DNA of 64,000 bases from Salinivibrio kushneri (lineage in GTDB: Bacteria; Pseudomonadota; Gammaproteobacteria; Enterobacterales; Vibrionaceae), in the NCBI RefSeq assembly GCF_027286325.1, contig NZ_CP114588.1, positions 124,001 through 188,000 of the forward strand, given 5' to 3'. This document shows, piece after piece, positions 29,876 through 39,120 of the stretch (the first letter of the stretch is position 1; each line of letters starts with the position of its first letter). The notes below the pieces were generated by a model. It ran no database searches. It was given only the letters and a program-made list of their open reading frames with translations, and had not been told where the DNA came from. Made by a program: the position numbers and the translations under genes.

Positions 29876-30906
29876 TCCTTTACTTCTTTATATAGAACTT
29901 CATATTTTCTAGCGCATTCAGATATGCCAAACTGGCCTATCCTCGTTTCGGAGTTTTCCTTTATGTAGGAAAGTGTGACATCATCTTTGCTGATATTGTG
30001 AATTCTCGCAGCGAGAGATGCGCTATCCCCTGGTGTGATTAAATAGCCACTAATGCTGTCTTCAATGATATCAGGGATCCCGCCCGCGCGAGCGCCTATC
30101 ACGGGAAGCCCTGCCGCCATCGCTTCTAAAATGACTGAGCCCAATCCCTCTGTATAGGACGGGTGAACGAGCAAATCGGCCGCCGCGAACCAATCTCCCA
30201 TATTGGCTTGTTTACCCATAAACTGCACATTTGTGAGCCCCTGAGCTTGCGCCTCTAAAGCGTCACGCTCTTTGCCGTCACCGAGTAAGCAAAACTGAAT
30301 GTCAGGTGATGTATCAGCCAGTAATCGTGCAGCTTCAATCGTGACATCAAAGCCTTTATGCGCATACATATTGGCGGCATGAATCACCAAGAACTTGCCA
30401 CGAAAGTGCGCGTTGATTTGCTCAACCTTATCTTGCGAGACAGGGTAGGTGACAGGAGAGCTAGGGATTTTGACTAACTTGGCATCAGGGTGGCGTTTTT
30501 CTAGTTGATGGATGATCTCCGAACTCAAACCGACCAGCGCGCTGGCTTTGCGGTACGCCAGTTGAGATAACCACTTTTTCTTTAAAGGGTTATCGATGCG
30601 GCGTGTCACTATGTAGGGCACGCGGTGCAATAGGTGTTGAAACAGTGCCCAATAAATGGCACGGCCTTCGTGAACATGGATCAGATCGCATGTCGCAGTG
30701 ATTGAGCGCCCATGTTGCCGAGTGTAGTGCGGACAAAGCACGATTTGGCATTGAGGTATCGCGCGAAGCTCGTCGAGCAGCTGGCTTTTAGGGTTCACCA
30801 CCGCCGTGAGCTGGTAGCCCATTTGGGCTTGTTGCTGGATTAAGGTGAGGGTTTGGCGTTCCCCACCACTAAAGCCTGACGCGAGATTGACGTGACAAAT
30901 GTGCAT
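29872..30906 (-). CDS. Family 4 glycosyltransferase (GT-B fold)
   Basis: This 344-residue protein begins MHICHVNLASGFSGGERQTL, the GT4 N-terminal loop, and carries the donor-binding block PSYTEGLGSVILEAMAAGLPVIGARAGGIPDII with the EX7E pattern (residues about 256-264). It likely transfers a hexose or heptose to the inner or outer core of lipopolysaccharide. It is the last gene of the minus-strand hldD-lpxM-waaF-GT2-GT4 cluster, starting next to the stop of the gene before it. The exact acceptor cannot be read. Confidence 0.88.
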   Translation of the reverse strand: MHICHVNLASGFSGGERQTLTLIQQQAQMGYQLTAVVNPKSQLLDELRAIPQCQIVLCPHYTRQHGRSITATCDLIHVHEGRAIYWALFQHLLHRVPYIVTRRIDNPLKKKWLSQLAYRKASALVGLSSEIIHQLEKRHPDAKLVKIPSSPVTYPVSQDKVEQINAHFRGKFLVIHAANMYAHKGFDVTIEAARLLADTSPDIQFCLLGDGKERDALEAQAQGLTNVQFMGKQANMGDWFAAADLLVHPSYTEGLGSVILEAMAAGLPVIGARAGGIPDIIEDSISGYLITPGDSASLAARIHNISKDDVTLSYIKENSETRIGQFGISECARKYEVLYKEVKD

Positions 30907-31686
30907 TTAGGGCGCCTTTTTCACATATTCTCTCAACCATAGATCTGCGTAACGCGTAAAAACAACGTTCGCACTCAATAGTGCAAGAACCAACCCATGT
31001 CTACCATCTAAAAAACCCTTCCTTAAAAAATACATTTTTATAAATCTGAATATAGAATGGGAGATAGCTTTTGATAAGCTTGATGTCTTCTTCCCTTCTC
31101 GCTGATCGCTCCACAACTTAATATACTGATTGGTTTTCGCTGTATATTCATGAAGGTATTTGAAGGTATTGTGTTTTAATATACCACCTAGATATATTTT
31201 TTTATGGGTGCTTGGCACAACAACGTGTTCATGTACTAAAGAATCTGAATAGTGCGCTTCTGATGCTTTATAAAGGCGACAAATCCAATCAGGGTGCCAA
31301 CCAGAATGTTTTATCTCTTTTCCAAAAGCTTTAGATAGTCGATTAACATAAAAAACACAATTAGGTCGAACTTCATCAAGAGCATGAAGAATGCTCTCTT
31401 TAAGCTCAGGCGTCACTATTTCATCTGCATCAAGCCAAAGTACAAAATCACTGGTCACGTGGGACTGGGCTCGCTGACGTTGCTTCCCGAAGCCAGGCCA
31501 ATCAGTGGTAACGTAAACTTTGTCAGTAAAACGTTTGGCTATATCAACAGTGTTATCTGAGCTTCCTGAATCCAAAATGACGATCTCATCTACCCAATTA
31601 CATACCGACTGTAAACATTGTTCAATGTTATCTGCCTCATTCTTGACGATGAGTGCAGCAGCAACCGTGTTGATGTTTTTGCTCAT
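30907..31686 (-). CDS. waaE: Family 2 glycosyltransferase of WaaE/LgtF type
   Basis: This 259-residue protein matches lipopolysaccharide core beta-1,4-glucosyltransferases (WaaE/LgtF), which add glucose to heptose I. Motifs are AALIVKNEADNIEQCLQSV, EIVILDSGSSDNTVDIAKRF, TDWPGFGKQRQRAQ and the metal-binding LWLDADEIVTPEL, then SGWHPDWICRLYK. The sequence is AT-rich compared with waaF. Its start overlaps the waaF stop by four bases. The name is by family resemblance; the linkage was not tested. Confidence 0.82.
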   Translation of the reverse strand: MSKNINTVAAALIVKNEADNIEQCLQSVCNWVDEIVILDSGSSDNTVDIAKRFTDKVYVTTDWPGFGKQRQRAQSHVTSDFVLWLDADEIVTPELKESILHALDEVRPNCVFYVNRLSKAFGKEIKHSGWHPDWICRLYKASEAHYSDSLVHEHVVVPSTHKKIYLGGILKHNTFKYLHEYTAKTNQYIKLWSDQREGKKTSSLSKAISHSIFRFIKMYFLRKGFLDGRHGLVLALLSANVVFTRYADLWLREYVKKAP

Positions 31687-32720
31687 TGGTTATTACCCAC
31701 CTTAATTAAAGAAGCAACTCGGCTCGGGGCGAGATCGTTTAAACATTTTAAGTGCCCTAGGGGACATTCGCGCTGGAAGCAAGGACGGCACTCGATATCC
31801 GTGTGCACAATATCGACCTTACTGGTCAGCGGTGGGGTGTAATCGGGAGATGTTGAGCCGTAGATGGCTATCACTTGGCAGTTGACTGCCGCGGCGATGT
31901 GCATCAACCCCGAGTCATTGCTGACCACGGTTTGGCACGTACCCAAGAGGTCGACGGCTTCGATTAAGTTGGTTTTGCCTGCCAATACATGAATGTTAGG
32001 CGCGTTTTCTGCAAGAGCGGCAATTTTTTCACAGGTTTCAACATCTTTTGCTGAGCCAAATAGCCAGATTTGGTAGCCGTGTTGATGCGCTTGGCGTGCC
32101 ACTTCAGCATAGTGCTGCTCAGGCCATTTTTTGGCGGGCCCGAATTCGGCACCCGGGCATAAACCAATCACAGGTTTGTCTTGATTTAATCCCAGTTTGG
32201 CGATGACGGCCGCTTGGGCGTCTGGGTCGATGTCTAGCGCCGGCTTAGGGAGGCTGTCTAGGCCGCCCAGCGAGGCAGAACTTTGCATCTCGGTGCGCGG
32301 GTGGGCCAGAGCAACATAACGCTCAACCATGTATTGAAACGCTTTCTTGTTGGGACGCAGGTCGTTGAGCAAGCCATAACGCATTTCACCTTTCCAGCCT
32401 ATCCGCGTCGGTATTCCTGCAAACCAGGGGATCAGCGCGGATTTTGCGGAATTAGGCAGTACATAGGCTCGGTCATAGCTATGCTTTGCTAAGCGCCTGC
32501 CCAGTTGGTAGCGCTTACCAAGTGCCAATTCGCCATGGCCGAGTGGCATTTCAATGCTGCGATTAACCTCGGGCATGCGCGCGAGAATCGGCGCGCACCA
32601 AGCGGGCGCCATCACATCAATCTTGGCATCCGGGTGCTGTTGCTTGAGGGTTTTGTACAAAGACTGCGACATCACCATATCGCCGACCCATGATGGGCCA
32701 ATGATTAAAATGCGTGTCAT
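31683..32720 (-). CDS. waaF: ADP-heptose:LPS heptosyltransferase II
   Basis: This 345-residue enzyme adds the second heptose of the lipopolysaccharide inner core. Characteristic blocks are RILIIGPSWVGDMVMSQSL, PWFAGIPTRIGWKGEMRYGL, IGLCPGAEFGPAKKWPEQHY and VSNDSGLMHIAAAVNCQVIA, followed by the cysteine-containing ECRPCFQRECPLGHLKCL. It overlaps both neighbours by four bases, indicating tight coupling in the operon. Its substrate ADP-heptose depends on hldD in the same cluster. Confidence 0.95.
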   Translation of the reverse strand: MTRILIIGPSWVGDMVMSQSLYKTLKQQHPDAKIDVMAPAWCAPILARMPEVNRSIEMPLGHGELALGKRYQLGRRLAKHSYDRAYVLPNSAKSALIPWFAGIPTRIGWKGEMRYGLLNDLRPNKKAFQYMVERYVALAHPRTEMQSSASLGGLDSLPKPALDIDPDAQAAVIAKLGLNQDKPVIGLCPGAEFGPAKKWPEQHYAEVARQAHQHGYQIWLFGSAKDVETCEKIAALAENAPNIHVLAGKTNLIEAVDLLGTCQTVVSNDSGLMHIAAAVNCQVIAIYGSTSPDYTPPLTSKVDIVHTDIECRPCFQRECPLGHLKCLNDLAPSRVASLIKVGNNQ

Positions 32721-33697
32721 GATGCCCGTTTCCTCTTTGCCTCTTGGTAGATATTACGGCCATCCTCGCGGGTGCGCAGCAGTTGTAAGATCCACATGTA
32801 TTGATCTAACTGGCCGTCGAGCATGGTCTCGATTTGTTGGTTCATCATGCGTGCGTCGGTGCGACTGTCTCCCGTTGGGAAGTCATTAAACGCAGGATGT
32901 ACCTCGATGACGAACCGTCCCGTCTGGGCATCAAAGCCTGAAAGCACAGGGACAATATGCGAGCGGGTGACTTTGCTTAACTTGCCTAAACTTGGCAAGG
33001 TCGCTTTGGTCGCGGCAAAAAACGGTACGAACTCGCTGCTCTCATCTCGCATATCTTCGTCGGGCAAGTAGTAGCCCAAAAACCCGCGTTTAACTGCGCG
33101 GATAAAGGGTTTGATTCCTGCTTCGCGCTCATAACAGTTGCCGCCATATTGCACGCGTTGACGGTGCATTAGCCAGTCCAGCAGCTGATTTTTTTGCCGT
33201 TTTGAGAATGCCGCCACGGGGAGCCCTTGTGAGGCAAATAAAATCGCGGCTGCATCAATGGCCCAAGTATGGGGCACAAAGAGGATCACGGCCTCACCGT
33301 TATCAGTGTGCCGAGTGATATGTTCCATGCCAGTCACATCACAGTGGTTTTGAAGCCACTGGCGACTGCGCAAGGTGATCAGCGGAAAGCTCAGCAAAAA
33401 AGCCCCGGCGGTGGTCAAGGTGTCGACTAATATGGCTTCGCGTGCTTGCGCGGATTTCTCGGGAAAGCAGGCTTCCAGATTAAGCCAGGCGTTAAGGATC
33501 GTGCCTTTTTTCTTTTTAACCAGTTTGCGCGCCACCCATTGTGCGAAGCGATGCTTACCGCGCGCCGGCACCAGAAGGCTGAAAGGCATTGCGATGAGTA
33601 GCATCAGCCACGTGCCCCAGTATTTAGGCGCTAAGTAAGCACGCGAGAACGCTGGGTTATACGCGTGCGTGTCGTAGTCGTGTCGCTGTTTTGTCAT
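32717..33697 (-). CDS. lpxM: Lipid A late acyltransferase (LpxM/MsbB family)
   Basis: This 326-residue inner-membrane enzyme adds a secondary acyl chain to Kdo-lipid A. It has an N-terminal membrane helix (WLMLLIAMPFSLLVPARG), the catalytic HX4D motif in VPHTWAIDAAAILFAS (residues about 146-152), and the LpxM-like block YEREAGIKPFIRAVKRGFLGYYLPDEDM. In Vibrio the homologue (LpxN) transfers a hydroxylated chain, so the acyl donor here is uncertain. It overlaps waaF by four bases. Confidence 0.88.
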   Translation of the reverse strand: MTKQRHDYDTHAYNPAFSRAYLAPKYWGTWLMLLIAMPFSLLVPARGKHRFAQWVARKLVKKKKGTILNAWLNLEACFPEKSAQAREAILVDTLTTAGAFLLSFPLITLRSRQWLQNHCDVTGMEHITRHTDNGEAVILFVPHTWAIDAAAILFASQGLPVAAFSKRQKNQLLDWLMHRQRVQYGGNCYEREAGIKPFIRAVKRGFLGYYLPDEDMRDESSEFVPFFAATKATLPSLGKLSKVTRSHIVPVLSGFDAQTGRFVIEVHPAFNDFPTGDSRTDARMMNQQIETMLDGQLDQYMWILQLLRTREDGRNIYQEAKRKRAS

Positions 33698-33741
33698 TGC
33701 TCTTTCTCGCGTCCCACCATCAAGGGGACGAATTGCTTTTA

Positions 33742-34686
33742 TTAGCGATTGATTTCGGCTAGGTAAGCGGCGACACCTTCTGCCACTGTCTTAAAGGAGG
33801 CGGTGTACCCCGCTTCACGTACCTTGGTCAGATCAGCTTGTGTGTACGCTTGATAGCGACCTTTTAGGTGTTCGGGGAAGGGGATTTCTTCAATCTCGCC
33901 TTGACCGTGGAAGTCGATAACTGCGTTGGCAACCGCACTAAAGGGCTCAGCGCGGCCGGTACCACAGTTGTAGATCCCGCTGATCTGTTGCTGCCAGAAC
34001 CAAATATTCATTGCGCAGACATCACCGACATAGACAAAGTCACGCTTGAAGGTATCACTGCCCTCAAAGAGTTTGGGGTTCTCGCCTTTTAGAATTTGTT
34101 GATTGAGGTGATAGGCCACTGACGCCATGCTGCCTTTGTGCTGTTCGCGCGGACCATACACATTAAAATAACGGAAGCCAGTAATCGGTGGCAGTGTCTC
34201 GCCATGGGCCTTAGCATCTTCTTGCACGCGACGAACATAGTTGTCGAATTGCTGTTTGGAATACCCGTATACATTCAGCGCGCCTTCATACTCTGGCGCT
34301 TCAATGAAGTCACTGTCGCGGCCGCCATAGGTGGCTGCTGACGAGGCGTAGAGAAAGGGGATGTCACGGTCAATACAATAATGCAACAGCTCTTTGGAGT
34401 ATTCGTAGTTATTGAGCATCATGTATTTGCCATCCCACTCTGTGGTAGTCGAACAGGCACCTTGGTGGAAAATGGCTTCGATTGGGCCGAAATTTTCACC
34501 AGCCATGATTTGGGTAAGAAAATCTTCCTTATCCATGTAGTCCGCGATGTCGAGGTCAACCAGGTTAACGAATTTGGTGCCGTCTTTGAGGTTATCGACC
34601 ACCACGATGTCACGGTAGCCTTGCTCGTTCAGTGCTTTTACTAAGTTGCTGCCAATCATGCCAGCACCACCAGTCACAAAAATCAT
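33742..34686 (-). CDS. hldD: ADP-L-glycero-D-manno-heptose-6-epimerase
   Basis: This 314-residue short-chain dehydrogenase-type epimerase makes the ADP-L-glycero-D-manno-heptose used by WaaF. The NADP-binding [18 protein letters not shown] opens the protein; [27 protein letters not shown], the catalytic [13 protein letters not shown] and [21 protein letters not shown] are conserved. First gene of the minus-strand core operon and divergent from the TetR gene. Confidence 0.97.
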   Translation of the reverse strand: MIFVTGGAGMIGSNLVKALNEQGYRDIVVVDNLKDGTKFVNLVDLDIADYMDKEDFLTQIMAGENFGPIEAIFHQGACSTTTEWDGKYMMLNNYEYSKELLHYCIDRDIPFLYASSAATYGGRDSDFIEAPEYEGALNVYGYSKQQFDNYVRRVQEDAKAHGETLPPITGFRYFNVYGPREQHKGSMASVAYHLNQQILKGENPKLFEGSDTFKRDFVYVGDVCAMNIWFWQQQISGIYNCGTGRAEPFSAVANAVIDFHGQGEIEEIPFPEHLKGRYQAYTQADLTKVREAGYTASFKTVAEGVAAYLAEINR

Positions 34687-34753
34687 ATCGTTACCTAATT
34701 CATTTTTATCTGACGACAGACCTCGTCGCCATTACTGTTGACTGTGATAGTAT

Positions 34754-34768
34754 GGTTGAGCATCAACC
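34754..34768. promoter_or_regulatory. Candidate operator before the TetR-family gene
   Basis: GGTTGA and TCAACC are perfect inverted arms around GCA, 22 bases before the TetR start and between it and hldD. Wider arms TATGGTT (34751-34757) and AACCATA occur around the same site. A TetR-type repressor often binds such a site in its own promoter. Confidence 0.4.
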
Positions 34769-34789
34769 GGGCAGAGGACTGAACCATAC

Positions 34790-35458
34790 ATGAAAACCCG
34801 AGACCGAATTATCCATGCTGCACTGGCTTTATTCAATCAACATGGTGAGCCGAATATCACCACAAACCATATCGCGGCAGATCTCGGGATAAGCCCGGGG
34901 AACCTTTACTACCACTTCCGTAATAAAGAAGCGATTATACACAGTATATTCGACCAATACGCGCAAGATCTTGCCCTTGCCTTTGATCCTAGTCAGCCTC
35001 GTGACGATACCCAAGCTTTACTGCAGCATTATCTCGACGCGACCTTTAGCTTGATGTGGCGTTATCGGTTTTTTTACGCCAATTTGCCGGACATTTTGCG
35101 CCGAGACGACGCTCTGCAGCAAAAATATCTAGGTGCGCAACAACAGCTGCAAACTAACTTGATGACCATCTTGCATCACTATCGGCAAGCCGGTTGGCTT
35201 AGCCTCAATGACCGCGCCTTGTCCGCGATCGGGGAAACGCTTAAGCAAGTGGCGTCGAGCTGGATTTTCTACCAAAGTGCGCAAGCCCCCCAAACGCAAA
35301 TTCATGCAGGCGTCATTTACAAAGGCGTTTTGCAGATGTTGGCATTGCTTCATCCGCTGACATCAGCACAGGGGCAAATGGCCATCAGTGCGTTAATAGA
35401 CCACTACGAACAGCAGTTAGTTCGCCAAGACTCACGCTCGCTGGATACATTGAACTGA
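34790..35458 (+). CDS. TetR-family transcriptional regulator
   Basis: This 222-residue protein has a classic TetR DNA-binding domain: TRDRIIHAALALFNQHGEPNITTNHIAADLGISPGNLYYHFRNKEAIIHSIFDQY (residues 3-56). The C-terminal part is helical and aromatic-rich (LMWRYRFFYANLPDILR), presumably a ligand pocket; no close family is recognised. It lies between hldD and kbl. Palindromes occur before its own start and before kbl, so it may control itself and threonine catabolism; that is inference. Confidence 0.88.
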   Translation: MKTRDRIIHAALALFNQHGEPNITTNHIAADLGISPGNLYYHFRNKEAIIHSIFDQYAQDLALAFDPSQPRDDTQALLQHYLDATFSLMWRYRFFYANLPDILRRDDALQQKYLGAQQQLQTNLMTILHHYRQAGWLSLNDRALSAIGETLKQVASSWIFYQSAQAPQTQIHAGVIYKGVLQMLALLHPLTSAQGQMAISALIDHYEQQLVRQDSRSLDTLN

Positions 35459-35591
35459 GTTATCTCTCTAGGCTGACGTCGCATTGCGCGATATTCGTCC
35501 AGCTTGTCAGTGATTACACGATATGAATCACTGTCTGGTGCCCCTTATTGGCACAAAACGCGTGAACGTGCCATGATAGCAAGCATTCATT

Positions 35592-35614
35592 CGTCGTACA
35601 CAATGTGTGCGACG
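35592..35614. promoter_or_regulatory. Candidate operator before kbl-tdh
   Basis: A 23-base near-perfect palindrome: left arm CGTCGTACACA (35592-35602), right arm TGTGTGCGACG (35604-35614), with one G-T mismatch per arm pair. It ends 37 bases before the kbl start. A further inverted repeat, CAGTGATT (35508-35515) with AATCACTG (35526-35533), lies upstream. Confidence 0.45.
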
Positions 35615-35651
35615 GCCTTCCCAAAGTAATCATCACAGCACGGAGATTGCG

Positions 35652-36848
35652 ATGACGGCTGCCTTCTATCAGCAAATTCGTCATCAGCTTGAGCAAGTAA
35701 AAGCTGATGGCTTGTACAAAAGTGAACGCCTTATCACCTCGCCACAAGCGGCCAGTGTCGCCGTCAATCATGAACAGCAGGTACTGAACTTTTGCGCCAA
35801 TAACTACTTGGGGCTGGCGAACCATCCTGAGTTGGTCAAGGCTGCCAAGGCAGGGATGGATGAGCATGGTTTTGGTATGGCGTCGGTGCGGTTTATTTGT
35901 GGGACGCAAGATGCACACAAAACCTTGGAAGCCAAGTTATCTGACTTTCTCGGGATGGAAGATACCATCCTTTATTCCTCATGCTTTGATGCTAATGCGG
36001 GATTGTTCGAGACCATTCTCGGCCCAGACGATGCCATTATTTCTGATGCGCTAAACCATGCGTCAATCATTGATGGCGTACGCTTGTGTAAAGCGAAGCG
36101 ATTCCGTTATGCCAACAACGATATGGACGAGCTGGAAGCCCAGCTTAAAGCCGCGAAAGCGGCCGGTGTGGCAAATATCTTGATTGTGACCGATGGTGTC
36201 TTCTCGATGGACGGCGTGGTCGCGAACTTGCCGGCTGTGTGCGATCTTGCGGAGCAATATGGCGCGCTGGTGATGGTGGATGACTCCCATGCGGTGGGCT
36301 TTATGGGCGAGCATGGCCGAGGCACCCACGAATACCATCAAGTAATGAATCGCGTCGATATCATCACTGGCACCTTGGGTAAAGCCATGGGCGGTGCGTC
36401 AGGAGGCTACACCTCAGGCAAAAAAGAGGTGATTGATTGGCTGCGTCAGCGTTCGCGTCCTTATCTCTTCTCCAACTCGCTGGCCCCCGCGATTGTGTCG
36501 GCATCAATTCGTGTACTGGATATGCTGGCTGAAAGCGATCATTTGCGTGAGCAGCTTTGGGATAACAGCCAACACTTCCGTGCACGCATGACCGACGCTG
36601 GCTTTACCTTGGCAGGTGCGGATCACGCCATTATTCCCGTGATGCTCGGCGATGCCAAAGTGGCCAGTGAGTTTGCTGAGCGGATGATGGAAGAGGGCGT
36701 CTATGTGGTGGGCTTCTCCTACCCAGTGGTACCGAAAGGTCAAGCACGTATCCGCACCCAGATGTCAGCCGCACATACGCGTGAGCAACTGGACCGTGCC
36801 ATTGATGCCTTCATTAAAATAGGCAAAGAGATGCAACTGATTGGGTAA
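35652..36848 (+). CDS. kbl: 2-amino-3-ketobutyrate CoA ligase
   Basis: This 398-residue PLP enzyme splits 2-amino-3-ketobutyrate with CoA into glycine and acetyl-CoA, the second step of threonine degradation. It has [20 protein letters not shown], the [17 protein letters not shown] block and the PLP-lysine motif [16 protein letters not shown]. The ATG at 35652 follows CGGAG and gives the E. coli length; the open frame before it is not coding. It is followed by tdh four bases after its stop. Confidence 0.97.
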   Translation: MTAAFYQQIRHQLEQVKADGLYKSERLITSPQAASVAVNHEQQVLNFCANNYLGLANHPELVKAAKAGMDEHGFGMASVRFICGTQDAHKTLEAKLSDFLGMEDTILYSSCFDANAGLFETILGPDDAIISDALNHASIIDGVRLCKAKRFRYANNDMDELEAQLKAAKAAGVANILIVTDGVFSMDGVVANLPAVCDLAEQYGALVMVDDSHAVGFMGEHGRGTHEYHQVMNRVDIITGTLGKAMGGASGGYTSGKKEVIDWLRQRSRPYLFSNSLAPAIVSASIRVLDMLAESDHLREQLWDNSQHFRARMTDAGFTLAGADHAIIPVMLGDAKVASEFAERMMEEGVYVVGFSYPVVPKGQARIRTQMSAAHTREQLDRAIDAFIKIGKEMQLIG

Positions 36849-36852
36849 TGTC

Positions 36853-37896
36853 ATGACACAAACAACCATGAAAGCCTTGGCCAAGCTCAAAGCGGAGCCT
36901 GGTATTTGGATGACCGAGACCGAGCTTCCTGCGCTGGGGCACAACGATTTGCTGATCAAAATTCGTAAAACCGCTATTTGTGGCACCGATGTGCACATTT
37001 ACAAGTGGGATGAATGGTCACAAAACACCATTCCGGTGCCGATGGTGGTCGGCCATGAATATGTCGGTGAAGTGGTCGGCATTGGCCAAGAAGTGCGCGG
37101 GTTCTCGCTGGGTGACCGCGTATCGGGTGAAGGCCATATCACCTGTGGGCATTGCCGTAACTGTCGTGGTGGTCGTACTCACCTGTGCCGCAACACGGTT
37201 GGTGTGGGGGTTAACCGTGAAGGCGCGTTTGCTGAGTACTTAGTGATCCCCGCTTACAATGCGTTCAAAATCCCGGATGAGATCTCGGATGACTTGGCCT
37301 CTATTTTCGACCCATTCGGTAATGCGGTACATACTGCACTGTCATTTGATTTGGTGGGCGAAGACGTGTTGATCACCGGCGCGGGGCCGATTGGCATCAT
37401 GGCCGCTGCGGTGGCCCGTCATGTTGGGGCGCGTCATGTGGTGATCACCGATGTGAACGAGTATCGCCTCGAATTAGCGCGTAAAATGGGCGTAACCCGT
37501 GCGGTCAATGTCGCCAATACCTCGCTGGAATCAGTGATGGAAGAGCTGGGGATGAGTGAAGGCTTTGATGTTGGCCTCGAAATGTCCGGCGTACCGTCGG
37601 CGTTTAATAGCATGCTGACGGCCATGAATCATGGTGGCAATATCGCCCTCCTTGGCATCCCACCGAGTGATATGGGCATTGATTGGAATCAGGTGATCTT
37701 TAAAGGGCTCGTGATCAAAGGTATCTACGGCCGGGAGATGTTCGAAACCTGGTACAAAATGGCATCGCTAATCCAATCTGGCTTGGATTTAACCCCGATC
37801 ATCACCCACCACTACAGCGTGGATGATTTCCAACAAGGCTTTGATGTGATGTGTTCAGGGCAATCTGGCAAGGTGATCCTCGATTGGCAAGACTAA
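36853..37896 (+). CDS. tdh: L-threonine 3-dehydrogenase
   Basis: This 347-residue zinc-dependent dehydrogenase oxidises threonine to 2-amino-3-ketobutyrate with NAD. The catalytic zinc site is seen in [12 protein letters not shown] and [14 protein letters not shown], the structural zinc site in [15 protein letters not shown], and the Rossmann motif in [18 protein letters not shown] 36853 was used; the E. coli protein would align from the ATG at 36868 (MKALAKL), so the first five residues are uncertain. It forms an operon with kbl and supplies its substrate. Confidence 0.96.
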   Translation: MTQTTMKALAKLKAEPGIWMTETELPALGHNDLLIKIRKTAICGTDVHIYKWDEWSQNTIPVPMVVGHEYVGEVVGIGQEVRGFSLGDRVSGEGHITCGHCRNCRGGRTHLCRNTVGVGVNREGAFAEYLVIPAYNAFKIPDEISDDLASIFDPFGNAVHTALSFDLVGEDVLITGAGPIGIMAAAVARHVGARHVVITDVNEYRLELARKMGVTRAVNVANTSLESVMEELGMSEGFDVGLEMSGVPSAFNSMLTAMNHGGNIALLGIPPSDMGIDWNQVIFKGLVIKGIYGREMFETWYKMASLIQSGLDLTPIITHHYSVDDFQQGFDVMCSGQSGKVILDWQD

Positions 37897-37953
37897 TGCC
37901 CGACAGCCGGAACCATGTTTAGCCGTGTTGATGCGCGCTAGGCACGAGTGACA

Positions 37954-37981
37954 AACGCCCGCCTGCATGGTGGGCGTTTTT
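37954..37981 (+). terminator. Terminator of kbl-tdh
   Basis: AACGCCCGCC (37954-37963) pairs with GGTGGGCGTT (37969-37978), one G-T pair, followed by Ts to 37981. It touches the end of the convergent envC. Confidence 0.85.
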
Positions 37982-39113
37982 AATCCAGCCAAGGTAGCGG
38001 ATTGGTGGTGTTGCCTTTGCGGCGAATTTCGAAATATAGAGAAGGAGTGGATTGGCCACCACTGTCACCGACCAAGGCGATAGGCTCACCGGCGGTCACG
38101 GTATCGCCCACGTCTTTGAGCAAAGCTTGGTTATAGCCATACAAGGTCATGTCACCTTTACCGTGGTCTACTGCAATCAATAGGCCATAGCCACGCAACC
38201 AGCTCGACAGCACCACTTTTCCTGCATGGGCGGCTTGGACCTCGGTGCCGCGCTTGGCACCAATCACGATACCATTCCATGACACCTCACCGGATTGGCG
38301 CTCGCCAAAGCGGTGCAACAATTTGCCTTTGGTCGGCCAACGTAATTTTCCCTTGGCCTTGCCGATGCCCGCCATTTTCACTTGCGCGCGCCTTGCGGCG
38401 GCAGCGATCTGCTCTTGCAGGCGTTGTTTATTGGCTTTGAGCTCAGCTAAATAAGCACTGTCGCTGGCAATTTTAGCCCGGATTTTTTTCGCGGTCTGGC
38501 TTTGCGAGGCTTGCTCCTGTTCCAATGCTTGTTTTTTCTCGGTTAACTCTGCGACCAAGCTAGCCTGCTTATCACGTTGCTGTTTGAGCTGATGGGCCGT
38601 GAGTTGGTAATCGGTGCGGGTAGCGGCTAGTGATTCGATCGCCGCCTTCATGGTGCTTGCAAGCACCTCTGCGTACTTTGTGAGGCGGTCAAGTTTCGCT
38701 GGAGACTCTTGGCTCAGTAGGCGTTTAAGCTGATCGTGCTCGCCTTGGCGATATTGGGCGTCAATTAATTCGGCCAACTGTGCCTGCTGGGCAATCATCT
38801 CTTGTTTGAGTCGCGCTTGTTTTTTGCTCAAGCGCGTGATTTGGGCATCAGTCTGCTGCAGGGTTTGCTGGGCTTGGCGCGTTTTTTTAGACAGGGTGTC
38901 AATGCGTTTCGACTGTGCTTTTAGATCGCTTTGTAACGCATTGAGCTTTTTATTGTGCGCCGCCAATTGCGATTGCTGGCGGGCAATTTCATCGCTCACT
39001 CCCTCTAGCTCAGAATTAGCATGGGCAGCGCCAACTAACAGGCAGAGAAAAACGCCAGTGCATAATGCACTGGCGCGGAGGGTTTGGCGTAAGCGTGTTC
39101 GTTTCTCCCGCAT
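37980..39113 (-). CDS. envC: Murein hydrolase activator EnvC
   Basis: This 377-residue periplasmic protein activates the amidases AmiA and AmiB at the division septum. It has a signal peptide (LRASALCTGVFLCLLVGAAHA), a long coiled coil (residues about 35-240, rich in Gln, Leu and Lys) and a C-terminal LytM-like domain (RWPTKGKLLHRFGERQ to LYFEIRRKGNTTNPLPWLD). As in E. coli EnvC the metal ligands of active LytM enzymes are not evident, fitting an activator. It follows gpmI by seven bases. Confidence 0.95.
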   Translation of the reverse strand: MREKRTRLRQTLRASALCTGVFLCLLVGAAHANSELEGVSDEIARQQSQLAAHNKKLNALQSDLKAQSKRIDTLSKKTRQAQQTLQQTDAQITRLSKKQARLKQEMIAQQAQLAELIDAQYRQGEHDQLKRLLSQESPAKLDRLTKYAEVLASTMKAAIESLAATRTDYQLTAHQLKQQRDKQASLVAELTEKKQALEQEQASQSQTAKKIRAKIASDSAYLAELKANKQRLQEQIAAAARRAQVKMAGIGKAKGKLRWPTKGKLLHRFGERQSGEVSWNGIVIGAKRGTEVQAAHAGKVVLSSWLRGYGLLIAVDHGKGDMTLYGYNQALLKDVGDTVTAGEPIALVGDSGGQSTPSLYFEIRRKGNTTNPLPWLD

Positions 39114-39120
39114 GGGGGGA

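Noticed and set aside
32554..32889. 111-codon plus-strand open frame
   Set aside because: Opposite the waaF and lpxM genes, which are firmly identified.
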